This document shows positions 48,101 to 58,978 of a stretch of 64,000 nt of DNA, piece by piece (the stretch's first letter is position 1; every line of letters begins with the position of its first letter). The notes under the pieces are model-generated. The model was not told the DNA's origin, ran no database searches, and saw only the letters and a list, made by a program, of their open reading frames with translations. This stretch comes from Paragorgia papillata. Lineage: Eukaryota; Cnidaria; Anthozoa; Scleralcyonacea; Coralliidae. A program made the position numbers and the translations under genes. The stretch is from the NCBI GenBank assembly GCA_035771165.1, contig JAWNZC010000472.1, positions 184,001-248,000 on the forward strand, written 5' to 3'.

Positions 48101-51100
48101 TTTGGCTTAAATTTTTATAGGATTTTATAAGAATAGTATAGAATATTTTCTACAGGAATTTCTATTCAATTTCCTATAGGGAATGTATTCTTATTACCAT
48201 AGATTTTGGGCAGTAAACTCCTATACCTGTATAATATAGGAAATGCCACTGGTGGATTGTGGGTGGATTTCCCCACACATTATACTCCCTATTTACAAGT
48301 AGGTTGCACACTTGCACCTGCACGCTATGCACAAAGTGTGCCCCCAATGTGGGAAAAAATTTGTTTTATTTTCAAAAATGCTCTAAAAATGCAGGAAATT
48401 CTATAAATAGAAACTCTAAAATAGAAAAAATATTTTGAGGGAGCATGCCATAATGGCTGATCCCTTAGATGGTGCTAATTCAGGTATCAACCCCCTCATC
48501 TAAAATCCTAGATTTTCCATGAGGAAATGCAAAGAGATACGTACTCTAAACACTGAGTATGTAGGTCGGTTTACTATTAGATAAATTCTATTCTAGATTT
48601 ACACCAGAGTAGATTAAAGAAACTATCTGAGGAATTCAAGAAAGAGCAAGAAACCGTTAGAAAAGAGTTTGACAATGAAAGGTAATTTGTGTTGTTTAGG
48701 GCAGAGAATTATTGTGCTGGAAACCAGGAATGTGACGGGTGCTACCCCAAAAGTCAAAAGTCCTTCCCAGCCTTTTTTTCACGGTTTGCCTTCGGTGTTC
48801 GCGTTCGCGCCTTCGTCGCTGGTAGAGATCGACTTGTGGCAAGTCTAAGTGTTGACAGACAAGTGATTTCCTCTTTAATAAGAACCTGTTTAGGAACCTA
48901 AATAGTCTAAATTCTTATAAACCAAATATATAAGAACATTTTAGCCTAATTTGGAAAAACCCAGGTTGTTGTTTTTTTGTTTTGTTTTTATTTTTAAAAT
49001 TACTACAATTAATATAACTAGAAATTACTATCGCAAGTGAAGTGCTGCCTCAAATGGGATAAAAATATTTAGCCTACTCCACAAGCAACTCTATGTATTA
49101 TTATATAGTCTGTGGCCAATGTGACATCCCCCTTGCCCATTCCACCCAAGATTGCCCACTCCACCCAAGTTTTTCTCACCTCTTCACCATAAGAGCCCAA
49201 ATTTATAGTTATCTAATATATATATTAGAAAAAGCATAAGTAAAACTATGTAGATAATTATAAAAAACTCAAGTACAACGCATGCACTTACAACCAAGAT
49301 TAATTTTGTTGGTAAAATCCAAATTACTTATGCCGCTGTTTCTAAAAGTAGCCAAAGATTTTGAGTTTTTAATATGCGAAGAGAGTTCATTCCATATATG
49401 ACTAACAATGTAAGAAAAATAATTGTGTAAATACAATGTATTATAACTTGCTTGTTCCAATTTCTGTCCACTGTTCCTAAGGTTATATATAATTAGACGA
49501 TTTTACTTTAAACATGTCCGAAATATATTTAGGGCCTTGAAGCTTAATACATTTAAAAGCTAAAATAAGTGAGTGGTTTTACTGTAATGAAGTATAAAGG
49601 GACAGTTCCCACTCCAGTTTTATTCGTATTATCCATTTTTCTTCTCTCCTTTTCCAGGGCAAAGATTATTGCTCAACATAAACAAGAAATAACCGACGTC
49701 CAAGATATCATTTTCGCCATGGAGCAAGAAAACCAGGAACACGAGAATGAAATGAAACAAGAATTTCAAAGTTATCGCGACGAAATTAAAAACAAAGTGA
49801 GATTGAAATCTATAAATAATTAATTAATATTAAAAAAAAAAGAAAATACAAAAAAAAACAAATGAAAATATATGCATGATGTGCGTTGTCAATTCGAATA
49901 TTTTTTTATAGAATTTGGAGGAGAAGCATGCTCTTCGCATTCAATTAGAAGGAACAGTTGAGGACCTTTGGCGCCAATTTCAACAGGTAAAAAGTCCGCG
50001 TACTTTTCGGTGGTGTTCCGTTCGCATAATTTCCTTCATTATTTTTTATTTATTTATTTATTTATTTATTTACTTTATTTATTTATTTATTTTACACTTT
50101 CACCCAATTGGTAGAAGAAGGTGCGGGACAGCACAACAGAGCTAGGCTCCAATTTTGTCTAATTTGAAAGAACTCATAAAATTGTAATAGAAGATCCTTT
50201 ACAACGTTTTCGTATCTCTCTCTTCGTTTTCAAAATATTTCAATTTGTTTGATATGTAAATGAGATGGTCTCTGACGTCAGGAGTGGGGTAAAATATTTT
50301 CATACAGAGCAAAATCACTTACATATCTAACATGAAATGTTCAGCGTCGCAAGGAGTTTTTATGTGCACAGTTTCAAATGATTTCGACGTCAGAGACCAT
50401 CTCAGTTACATATTAAACAAATTGAAATATCTTGAAAACGAAGAGAGATACGAAAAAGTTGTAAAGGATGTTCTATAACAATTTTATGAGTTCTTTCAAA
50501 TTAGACAAACTTAATTTTTGTTGCCAATACCCTTTAAACTGGTTGACTGAATTCGAGTTTCTTAGGGACGGACCATTAGATTTTTGAGGGGGGGGTTGGC
50601 CAATTTTTTGGTGCAGGAATTTTTTTTTTTCGCTCGAGGTTGTGCAGGATATTTTTTTTCGACATCATTTGCTTGCAGGATATTTTTTTGTGAGCCTATG
50701 TTTGTTAATGTCCAACACATACAATACGTTTATAGCAATACTAGAAAGGATACAGATACAACCACAAAGCAATTACGCAATGGGCCATATCAGTCATTAA
50801 CCAATGGATACTGAGATTTTAATAATTTATGACAAACATTTTTTATGTTAATGATGCAATTTTTGACAGTAAAAGAAGGGTACACCCCCCTGAAAAATAT
50901 GCACGCCCCCCTATCAGATGAGTCTGAATCCACCCCTCACTATATATGATATGAGATGACACTTAAATACTATTTTAATGCGTTGTGTGGGAGATTTTTC
51001 ACCAAATTGGTGAAAAGGGCCACACAGAGCTTTAAAATATTAAGTGTCATTGAATATATCTATGTTTTCACAAATGATGTTTTGCTATACAAATGTTGAG

Positions 51101-54100
51101 TTTACCATAAAAACAAGAAAGTATTTGAATATATAGACAATCATAAATTATGCGCTAAAAAGACTCAGGGGCGCAACTAGAAAATTTCGAGGGCAGGGGT
51201 TGAACGCAAAAAAAGGGCAAAGTCATCCAGTATTCTAAACAATTTGGGAGAAGAAGCCAAGCAGAGATTCTAGGGGGGTCCGGGGGCATGGCCCCCCGGA
51301 ATTTTTTTGAATTTTGGGTCTCTGAAACAGCATTTCCTGCATTTTGAGGACGCTTTTCTCGTATTTTCGGTTGCGGAAATTTTTATTTTGGTCTCGCATT
51401 ATTTAAAATTTATCATAATTATATTCAGCCTAGCTGCCACCCGGGCCCACTGCTAGAAGCCTCTGAGTCTCGCCAGATTTGCGGAGAATTGTATCGCGTA
51501 CAACAACAGACGATTAATTATCTGTTTATCTAATGTCTAACCTAGTATTAGAAATCTCACAAAAAGGGCAGGGGTTAAAAAGGGCAGGGGTTGCAACCCC
51601 CCCCCAACCCCCCCCCCCCCCTAGTTGCGCGCGTGAGACTAATAATATTTGTGTTTTTACAATGCAAAATAATATCTTTGTATTTAGTGAGCAGCTGCTC
51701 TACATTGTTAAAATGGAAGTAAACTGCAGAATGTGTTTGTTGCACTATTTAATAGCAGTGACCTGACAAGTCTGTGTTTAATATTAACAACAAGATGGAT
51801 TCATAGCTTGTGATTTATTTTGTGTTGTGGCAATCTGCTCAGGACTCTATATAAATATTTTTCTATTTTTAGAAAACATGGTACTTTGCAGGATATTTTT
51901 TTCTGGGGGTTTTGTTGTGCACGATATTTTTTTCCCAGGATAAGGCTGTGCTCGAATTTTTTTTTGGTAATTGCCCAACCCCCCCCCCCCCTCAAAAATC
52001 TAATGGTCCGTCCCTTACTATGCAAGGTAGATTATTCCAAAGTTTAGGTATGCGGTTAAAGTAACTGGTTTGAAAGAGTTTCGTACGGCACTTAGGAACT
52101 GATACATCTAAATCTGAGCTATTTCTGGTGATTCTAACAGGATTTTTAGGTTGTACAAAACTATTAAATATTAATAGGAGTACTGTAGTGGCCGGTACGA
52201 CATTTAAAATAAAAAACAAGATCGTTCAGTTCGTGCCAGTATGATGTCAAGGAAAACTTGACAAGATCATCTCCGAACTTTATTACGCGACCATTGCCAT
52301 CAAGGAAAACTTCTCCAACCGTACACACGAGCAATTATAAATTGTCAAGGAAAACGTTTGGGGGAAAAATTGTTCATCGTACACACGAGCAAGGAAAGCT
52401 ACCAAGGAACTTGTCAAGGAAAACTTGGTCGTCTGTGCGGGGCCTATATAACCAATGTGAAGTCTGGGCTCTTTTTCTTTTGGTTTTCTCTTCCTTTTTT
52501 TTTGTCTTTCCGTTCTTTCTTCTTTTTTCTGCCTATTTATCCTTTATCTTGTTTCGTCCTGTTTGTTATCAAGGCTTTGAAAAACTATAACGAAACTACG
52601 GAAGAAAGGAAGAATGCGTTCGAGAATTTGAAGCAGAGAGACGAAAAAAGTGCCAAAGAAATTGAGACACAGATGAGAAAACTTCAAAGAATACAGGTAT
52701 TGCTGCAAATTAGAAATTATTTTATCTTTTGTGACCCAGAAGAAACCAAGGTCTTGAAAAATTGCTTTCACAACTTTCTTCCGCGGAGTCTAACTTTAAG
52801 AGTCTAACAAGAACCGGTCTCGAATTAGTACGGTTTCGCCTGTTTATACGGAAGACAAATTCGGAACCGTTCTCGAATTAATACGATCGCGCCTGCTTAC
52901 ACGGCGAAATAGGACGAATTCGAGACCAGTCTCGAAGTAGTACGGTTCCGCCTGCTTACACGGCGAAATAGGACGAATTCGAGATCGGTCTCGAAGTAGT
53001 ACGGTTCCGCCTGCTTACAAGGCGAAATAGGACGAATTCGAGACCGGTCTTGAATTAGTACGGTACCGTGTAAACGTAACCTTATAAGTCAAAATTAATA
53101 TTGTTTCTTTTTTCTCTTCAGGACAATATTTCACAATTGAAAGTTAAGTTGGCGAGTAATGCTAAAGAATGCGATGAGAGAAATCGTGTTATCAAAGAGG
53201 TAGTATGCTAAGGATGCTAATTAGGTATACGCGATAAAATGTTGTTGTTGTTGTTGTTGGTGGTGGTGGTGTTGTTGTTGTTGTTGTTCTTCTTCTTCTT
53301 CTTCTTCTTCTCTTCTTCTTCTTCTTCTTCTTCTTCTTCTTCTTCTTCTTCTTCTTCTTCTTGTTTTTAGAGAATTTGAATCAATTCTTGTTTTCGTTTA
53401 GCAACGAGAAGTAATTGCGGTTGAGTTCCATCAACTGAAAGCAGAAATGAATAAATACAGAGAAGCTGAAAGGTGAGAGGAAATCTTATTAGCATGCCAT
53501 TATTATGGTCAGGTACATTCATATACACGGAATTATTTGACTTTAGATATGCATTAACCCAGTTGACTTTACAAAGCAACGCTGCTATCAAAGAACTACA
53601 GAGACAAAAAGACAAGGTATTAATATATGTCAATTAAGATTACATTTATTCTTATCTTATTTCATCTCGTCTTGTTTTGTATCTTCTCATCTGATCTTAT
53701 CTGATCTGATCTCATCGCCTCTCATCTCATTTCATCTCATCTCATCTCGTCTCATCCCATCCCATCTCATCTCATCTCCGATCTCGTATCGTCTCATCCC
53801 ATCCCATCCCATCCCATCCCATCCCATCTCATCCCATCTCATCTCATCTCATCTCATCTCATCTCATCTCCGATCTCATCTCGTCTCGTCTCATCTCATC
53901 TCATCCCATCCCATCCCATCTCATCCCTTCTCATCTCATCTCATCCCATCTCATCTCATTTCATCTCATCTCATCTCATCTCATCTCATCTCCGATATCA
54001 TCTCATCTCGTCTCGTCTCGTATCGTCTCATCCCATCCCATCCCATCTCATCCCATCTCATCCCATCTCATCCCATCTCATCTCATCTCATCTCATCTCA

Positions 54101-55504
54101 TCTCATCTCATCTCATCTCCGATCTCATCTCATCTCGTCTCGTCTCATCTCATCTCATCCCATCCCATCCCATCTCATCCCATCTCATCTCATCTCATCT
54201 CATCCCATCTCATCTCATTTCATCTCATCTCATCTCATCTCATCTCATCTCCGATATCATCTCATCTCGTCTCGTCTCGTCTCATCTCATCCCATCCCAT
54301 CCCATCCCATCTCATCCCATCTCATCTCATCTCATCTCATCCCATCTCATCTCATCTCATCTCATCCCATCCCATCTCATCCCATCTCATCCCGTCTCGT
54401 CTCGTTTTGGAAATCATAGTCGAATCATACTAATCATGATTTTCATTTTTGATGCCAATGTCACTTTAGGGTGCAAAAATTTTGCGATTGGCTGAAATGT
54501 CTCGTAAATTGGAAACGGAGCAGGAGAAAGTTCTTCCATTTTATGCCTCGTCTTTAACGGAAGAGGAAGAAGAGCAAGTAAAAGTTGCTGAGTTAGAATC
54601 ACCCACTGAAGGTCTTGCCAAGGTAACTATCGTATGATCCATGTGGAATAATTCAGTCCATGGCAATTCGCAGTCTTGTAGTTTTTTTACACACATGATA
54701 TTGAATACATAATATTGAAAATCTGATGTTATTTCTTTCTTTCTCTAGGTTCTCCACGAATACACTTCTTTAGAAAACTTCTGGAAAAGATACAACAAGG
54801 TTCGTTTGTATAATGGCGCGCTTTTGGCTATGGTTGTTGACTGTAATTTATTAAAGGACACACCTAGCAGACTTGTTTTTCTTTTTTCATGTCCCATAAA
54901 TCCTTCGATAAACCATTTAAATTTTTGTTGTAAAACCAATAAATTACATTGTGTGCTGTAATAGATCACCAATGCCGTCACAGCGTGTAAAGCCGGTTTT
55001 CCACTAGGCGACTTTCTTCGCGCGAAGCGACTTTTTCTTTTGTCTCATGAGCTCTGAGCTGGAACTAATCAGAAATCTATTGAATTCGAACAAAAGAAAG
55101 TCGCTTCGCGCGAAAAAATCGCCTAGTGGAAAACCGGCTTAACGAAGAGCAGTACACCAACCACTCGAGACTTCTCGTGTCGTACATTTATATTTTTTAC
55201 ACGTTGTGATGTCATTTCATCTATTACAGTACACACACACAGAAAAATGTAATCTATTTGTTAAATAACATTCACGAATATCATTGTGTCACAGGTCGTT
55301 CTTGATAAACTTGCTTTGGACAAAGAAAAACGCGATTTATTGCAAGAAAATACACAACTTCGCGCCGTACTCAAGCAATACTTAGATGGTGAGTCTTATA
55401 TCGTGTACTGTTATTTTTTAATTTTTTATTTTAATAACAAATAGCTTTCTCATACCATATCGGGCTTATATATTCGTTTTTGTTTTTTTTTAAACTGACC
55501 AACC

Positions 55505-55573
<69 letters not shown>

Positions 55574-56514
55574 GCTAGCTGACTAACTGACTGACTGACC
55601 GACCGACCGACCGACCGACCGACCGACCGACCGACCGACCGACCGACCGACCGACCGACCGACCGACCGACCGACCACCCACCCACCCACCCACCCACCC
55701 ACCCACCCACCCACCCACCCACCCACCCACCCAACCAACCACCCAACCACCCACCCAACCAACCACCCAACCACCCACCCAACCACTCACCCAACTACCC
55801 AACCAACCAACCAACCAACCAACCAACCAACCACCCAACCAACCAACCACCCAACCACCCACCCAACCACCCACCCAACCACCCACCCAACCACCCACCC
55901 AACTACCCAACCAACCAACCAACCAACCACCCAACCAACCACCCAACCAACCACCCAACCAACCACCCAACCAACCACCCAACCAACCAACCAACCACCC
56001 AACCAACCAACCAACCAACCAACCAACCAACCACCCAACCAACCAACCACCCAACCACCCACCCAACCACTCACCCAACTACCCAACCAACCAACCAACC
56101 AACCAACCAACCAACCAACCAACCAACCAACCACCCACCCAACTACCCACCCAACCAACCAACCACCCAACCAACCACCCAACTACCCAACCAACCAACC
56201 AACTAGTCTGCGTAGCAGCCGGTTTTTTAGATTAACTAACTAGCTATATTCGTTTATTTATTCTAGGAATTTCTGTAAACGATGAAATACTGACTCAGGA
56301 AAATCCTCTGTTTGTTGTTAATAACAAGACAAACGTCAAGTAAGATTAACATACTACTTGTACATTAAATTGTCCTGGTAGTCATTCATCATTTTAAGAC
56401 TTTGTTATTTGGCTTTCTTGCAGGTTCAGTGTTCCTGTAAACGATACAAGAGTTCGACGACCAGTTCCTGCGACCGTGGTCGAAGCTGCTCATATTGTGA
56501 AGAACACAATTTGA
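45171..56514 (+). CDS. DRC2: Dynein regulatory complex subunit 2 (CCDC65), 15 exons
   Basis: Exons: 45171-45314, 46206-46287, 47319-47489, 48597-48681, 49658-49796, 49912-49986, 52574-52696, 53122-53199, 53402-53472, 53547-53616, 54470-54622, 54749-54799, 55295-55388, 56267-56339 and 56424-56514. The total is 1500 nt, 499 residues (human CCDC65 has 484). The protein is coiled coil for most of its length. Family signatures are the Lys-rich start [26 protein letters not shown], LNKIxTQW-like [51 protein letters not shown] and the C-terminal VEAAHIV. DRC2 forms a core coiled-coil pair with DRC1 in the nexin link of motile axonemes, so this animal has motile cilia. An X-box-like site precedes it. 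Confidence 0.96.
45728..46082. repeat. (TTTG)n/(TCTG)n tetranucleotide array
   Basis: TTTG runs with CTTG and TCTG blocks in DRC2 intron 1. The FVCLFVCL ORFs on both strands are repeat artefacts. It is the same unit and strand as the 1.0-kb array. Confidence 0.95.
46649..46875. mobile_element. Short inverted-repeat element in DRC2 intron 2
   Basis: ATTTTCAGTTGAGCTTA at the left is mirrored by TAAGCTCAACTGAAAATT at the right, and AGTTTTATTGAAAAGTTT by AAAACTTTTCAACAACACTT. Confidence 0.6.
47017..47271. mobile_element. Mariner-like MITE flanked by TA
   Basis: CAGTCGTTGGCACGTAAGCG and TGTACACCACCCGTCAAAAC are mirrored by GTTTTGACGGGCGGTGTACA and CGCTTAGGTGCCAACGACTG, an inverted repeat of about 44 bp. 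TA lies immediately outside both ends, as expected for Tc1/mariner-type insertion. The interior has no transposase. Confidence 0.8.
47610..47997. mobile_element. MITE with CAGGGGCGCAACTAG ends, family F copy 1
   Basis: Starts TCAGGGGCGCAACTAGAAAA and ends CCTTAGTTGCGCCCCTGA. It shares long interior blocks with 51168-51628 (GGGTTGAACGCAAAAAAAGG, TTTCGGTTGCGGAAATTTTT). It lies in DRC2 intron 3. A decayed start of the same family is at about 8407. Confidence 0.85.
50040..50096. repeat. (TTTA)n microsatellite
   Basis: About 13 TTTA units with one interruption, just inside DRC2 intron 6. Confidence 0.9.
50148..50520. mobile_element. Fold-back element, family C copy 2
   Basis: TTTGTCTAATTTGAAAGAAC and GTATCTCTCTTCGTTTTCAA-type left-arm sequence is mirrored by TTGAAAACGAAGAGAGATAC and GAGTTCTTTCAAATTAGACA on the right. 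The centre pairs GATGGTCTCTGACGTCA with TGACGTCAGAGACCATC-like sequence. The outer flank TTGCCAATACCCTTTAAA also occurs beside the 14.55-kb copy. Confidence 0.8.
50562..52018. mobile_element. Non-autonomous DNA transposon, hosts a nested MITE
   Basis: The left end GGGACGGACCATTAGATTTT followed by a G run is mirrored by a C run and AAAATCTAATGGTCCGTCCC at the right. TTA flanks both ends. Just inside each end are mirrored GCAGGATATTTTTTT-type segments. A family F MITE occupies 51168-51628. The whole lies in the 2.6-kb DRC2 intron 6. Confidence 0.8.
51168..51628. mobile_element. MITE, family F copy 2, nested
   Basis: Starts CAGGGGCGCAACTAGAAAAT and ends CCCTAGTTGCGCGCGTGAG. It carries the same interior blocks as 47610-47997 plus extra sequence around 51405-51480. 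It sits inside the 50562-52018 element. Confidence 0.8.
52785..53080. repeat. 59-bp tandem repeat with palindromic core
   Basis: About four and a half units of 59 bp, each containing TTCGAGACCGGTCTCGAA or a one-base variant, then AGTAGTACGGTTCCGCCTGC and GGCGAAATAGGACG. The outer ends AGAACCGGTCTCG and GTACCGTGTAAACG suggest amplification inside a MITE. It lies in DRC2 intron 7. Confidence 0.85.
53236..53366. repeat. (TTG)n then (TTC)n arrays
   Basis: A TTG/GTG block turns into a pure TTC block in DRC2 intron 8, which is only 202 bp; the arrays fill two thirds of it. Confidence 0.95.
53690..54405. repeat. (CATCT)n/(CATCC)n pentanucleotide array with higher-order repeat
   Basis: More than 130 pentamers, mainly CATCT, CATCC and CGTCT. 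TCATCTCCGAT-type markers recur at 53775, 53868, 53990, 54116 and 54248, showing that longer blocks of roughly 95-135 bp were duplicated. It fills DRC2 intron 10. Confidence 0.95.
54946..55251. mobile_element. Palindromic MITE, family D copy split by an insertion
   Basis: GCTGTAATAGATCACCAATG and CACAGCGTGTAAA on the left are mirrored by TTTTTACACGTTGTGATGTC and CATCTATTACAGTACACAC on the right, as in 21355-21525. The left arm is broken at 54990 by the family A MITE. It lies in DRC2 intron 12. Confidence 0.85.
54991..55139. mobile_element. Palindromic MITE, family A copy 2, nested, TAA duplication
   Basis: Ends AGCCGGTTTTCCACTAGGCG and CGCCTAGTGGAAAACCGGCT are exact inverses. TAA flanks both sides (54988-54990 and 55140-55142), the 3-bp duplication typical of PIF/Harbinger. 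Inner arms CTTCGCGCGAAGCGACTTT pair with AAAGTCGCTTCGCGCGAA. Confidence 0.9.
55498..56215. repeat. Tetranucleotide mosaic: AACT, CGAC, CCAC, CCAA
   Basis: The array starts as pure ACTA/AACT units, switches to GACC (CGAC) at about 55595, then to CCAC at about 55675 and to mixed CCAA/CCAC to 56215. It is 720 bp of DRC2 intron 13. The [12 protein letters not shown] frames of up to 167 codons are artefacts. Confidence 0.95.
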
Positions 56515-56996
56515 GTTTAGCCAAGCAAGAGCAACATATCCGACCATTTTATGGAATCTTGAAATGCAACTGACTTCCGAGCTATATTTGTAAATAAGTG
56601 TACAATATATAATATTGATAAATTAACATTGAGTAGGTGATGGGTTTTCTGTTGCCTTTGAGCACGGGAAAGAGAAGAAGAAGGAAGGATAGTGGAAGGG
56701 AGGAGGAAGTAAGGGGGGGGGGGGGGTGAGGGGGGTGAGAGGCGAGTTAATCTCTTCGAGCTTCTCACAAGATCCATTCATTTTAGACTTGAAGCAAGTT
56801 TGTCGACAAGCTTCTTATTTTGTTAGCTTTGTTTTTGGATAATCTTGGATCCTTTCCCGTCAGTCCGTATTCGATTTTCCTATTCTATGACGTCATTAAA
56901 ATTAGTTATCGAGAGAAGGACTAGGAACTAATCTCCGTCTGACACTGCTGACAAACATTACGTGCACGCGTGGGCTCAGTTCTCGCACTTCAAAAA

Positions 56997-57010
56997 AAAG
57001 AGCGGGAAAT
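56997..57010 (+). promoter_or_regulatory. E2F-like site
   Basis: AAGAGCGGGAAATT contains GCGGGAAA, the E2F core, 36 bp before the ATG of the tentative gene at 57043. Confidence 0.3.
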
Positions 57011-57042
57011 TCTACTCTGGTATTTTATGAAACAACTGGCCA

Positions 57043-57748
57043 ATGTTTTCCCAAAATTACAAGATAAAAATTGAAGAATTAAGGTAGGCAATCTTTGTAT
57101 ATCTTCATTGTTAACAGTTGTGAAATATTAGCTTCGTTATTTTTATACCTTTTTAAAACAGAGAATTGAATGTTCACACGAAGCCGGCACAAAATCATCC
57201 TGGCATCAAGAATTTTTGTTTGGTACTGCAAAATCATTTAGACCAGTATGTCTCGGAGATTTTGAGTAAGGTATAAATCCAAGTAATATGAACAATTCAG
57301 TTTGTCGCTATTAAATTTCGATAAAAAGAATTTTGTCGTCCGCCATCTTGGACAATTTTTTGATATACGTGATCGACGTCACGAGTTGGGCAAAATTCAT
57401 CCTCGTTCCCAGCGCCCCCTCGGTACACTGGGAAATAGGAGGCCCTGGGAACGAGGATGGGCAAAATTGTACAAACACCATTGCACTACAACACTTTCAA
57501 AAGCATGGAAAGCACTTAGCCACTTAGCAAAGTTTAACTTTATCGGTATTTACCCAGCTTGTGACGTCACTAACTTCCACGGTGTCATTACAGAGCGATT
57601 TAATTTAGTATGACCCGATTAAAATCGGTCAAAATATCGCATCATACCGTGTGTGACGATTGACAATTTTATCGTTCACTGATTTATACTCATCCTGAAG
57701 TTATTTCATTTGATGATCGTAAAAATGGTGGCTCCAGTTGCTAAAGAT
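57043..57748 (+). CDS. Tentative small gene, first two or three exons
   Basis: Exon 57043-57083 starts with ATG and ends at a GTAGGC donor; exon 57162-57270 follows an ACAG acceptor and ends at GTATAA. The join is in phase and gives about 50 residues (MFSQNYKIKIEELRELNVHT, NHPGIKNFCLVLQNHLDQYV). A third exon at 57701-57748, in the same phase with a GTGAGT donor, is possible but its acceptor is weak. I could not find the rest of the gene or name a family. An E2F-like site upstream hints at cell-cycle control. It may also be a chance structure. Confidence 0.35.
57398..57458. repeat. Hairpin, CATCCTCGTTCCCAG ends
   Basis: CATCCTCGTTCCCAG at the left is the exact inverse of CTGGGAACGAGGATG at the right. 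A minimal MITE-like hairpin. Confidence 0.75.
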
Positions 57749-57856
57749 GTGAGTTTTTACATGTAACTGCCACACATGTATGGTAAACACCAATTTTTAT
57801 CGTTTGACCAGCCGAAAAAAAGCGTAGCGTCTGCGGCCAGGCTTTATTTAGTCTTC

Positions 57857-57944
57857 CTCGCAGCCGTTGTTAGGGTCGGTCCCAAACTCCTAGAGTTCAC
57901 TGCAAACTCCTAACAACGGTTGCGAGGGAGACTAGCCAGGCTTT
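57857..57944. repeat. Hairpin, AGTCTTCCTCGCAGCCGTTG ends
   Basis: AGTCTTCCTCGCAGCCGTTG TTAGG pairs with CCTAACAACGGTTGCGAGGG AGACT with a few mismatches and a loop of about 40 bp that includes AACTCCTAGAGTT. Confidence 0.75.
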
Positions 57945-58978
57945 AGTATGTTTATAACTATAAATTGAAAATTTTGTTGCATTGGTTCGTAACATCGAGT
58001 GTTCAACCCCGTTCCCAGGGCCTTTTGAAATTGGTAGGGCGGGAAAAGGCCCTGCGGCATCGGCTGATAAACTCTGCATTTTCATTGGTTGATTGCTTTT
58101 CATAAACATTCTTCAGGAAACATAATTTGCATAGTTTTGTGCCAGTTATGATCAAACCGCCAACGGAACCGCCATTACAACGAACTTCTCCCCCGGGACT
58201 GCCATGACTCGGAATGATTTTGCAACTAAACTACGCGGTTGATCGGGTGTTCACTGTTTTACACACCCCAAAAAAGCAATCACTACACGTCTACAAATAA
58301 ATAGTTGTTTTATCATCAAAAGGCATTTTGGCGTATTTACAAGTTATTCTTTTATATCAAAAATATCCTGGAGTATGTTACGATTGAAGGAGGATATACT
58401 GGAGTTCTACAAAACAAGACGCCATCAAAACAGAGCAACATATTATTTTACAATGTAAAAATGATTCGACAACCGCGTTGAGGGTTGCGTTGCTGAGTCG
58501 TAAACAATGTTATTCAGTTTTAAGAAAGTTCGTTACATCATCATTGCTGTAACACTTTGTTAACCATTTGGAACAATCAAGTTCGGAATAGTTAGGAAAA
58601 TTGTTCTAGAATACATCGACTCTATATGTATATAGTGATTCAATGATCACTTAAAACGCAGACCTACGATTTCTCTGGTACAACTGCAGTTTAGTGGACA
58701 CCAGTGTCAAACACTAAGACTGAGGACTCAACCCTACCGTAAATCATTAATCTATCATCTTCTCAAGCAGTCAGCGGACCAGTGGTGTCCATTAAACTGC
58801 AGTTTAGCCATTTCGCTTCCCGATAATCCTACTGGCAATCCGCGAGGACTGCTACGTTACGTTTGATCGTTCGTCCAATCAGCAAGGCCCTGCTTCTATT
58901 GCGGTGGGATGACCCTTCTAAAAAGTCACCATTAGTAGAAGGGTTACCCACTCTATTATCTTTCTGCATTTCGTTTAC

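Noticed and set aside
55567..56182. Open frames reading [13 protein letters not shown], up to 167 codons
   Set aside because: Product of the CCAA/CCAC/CGAC array in DRC2 intron 13.
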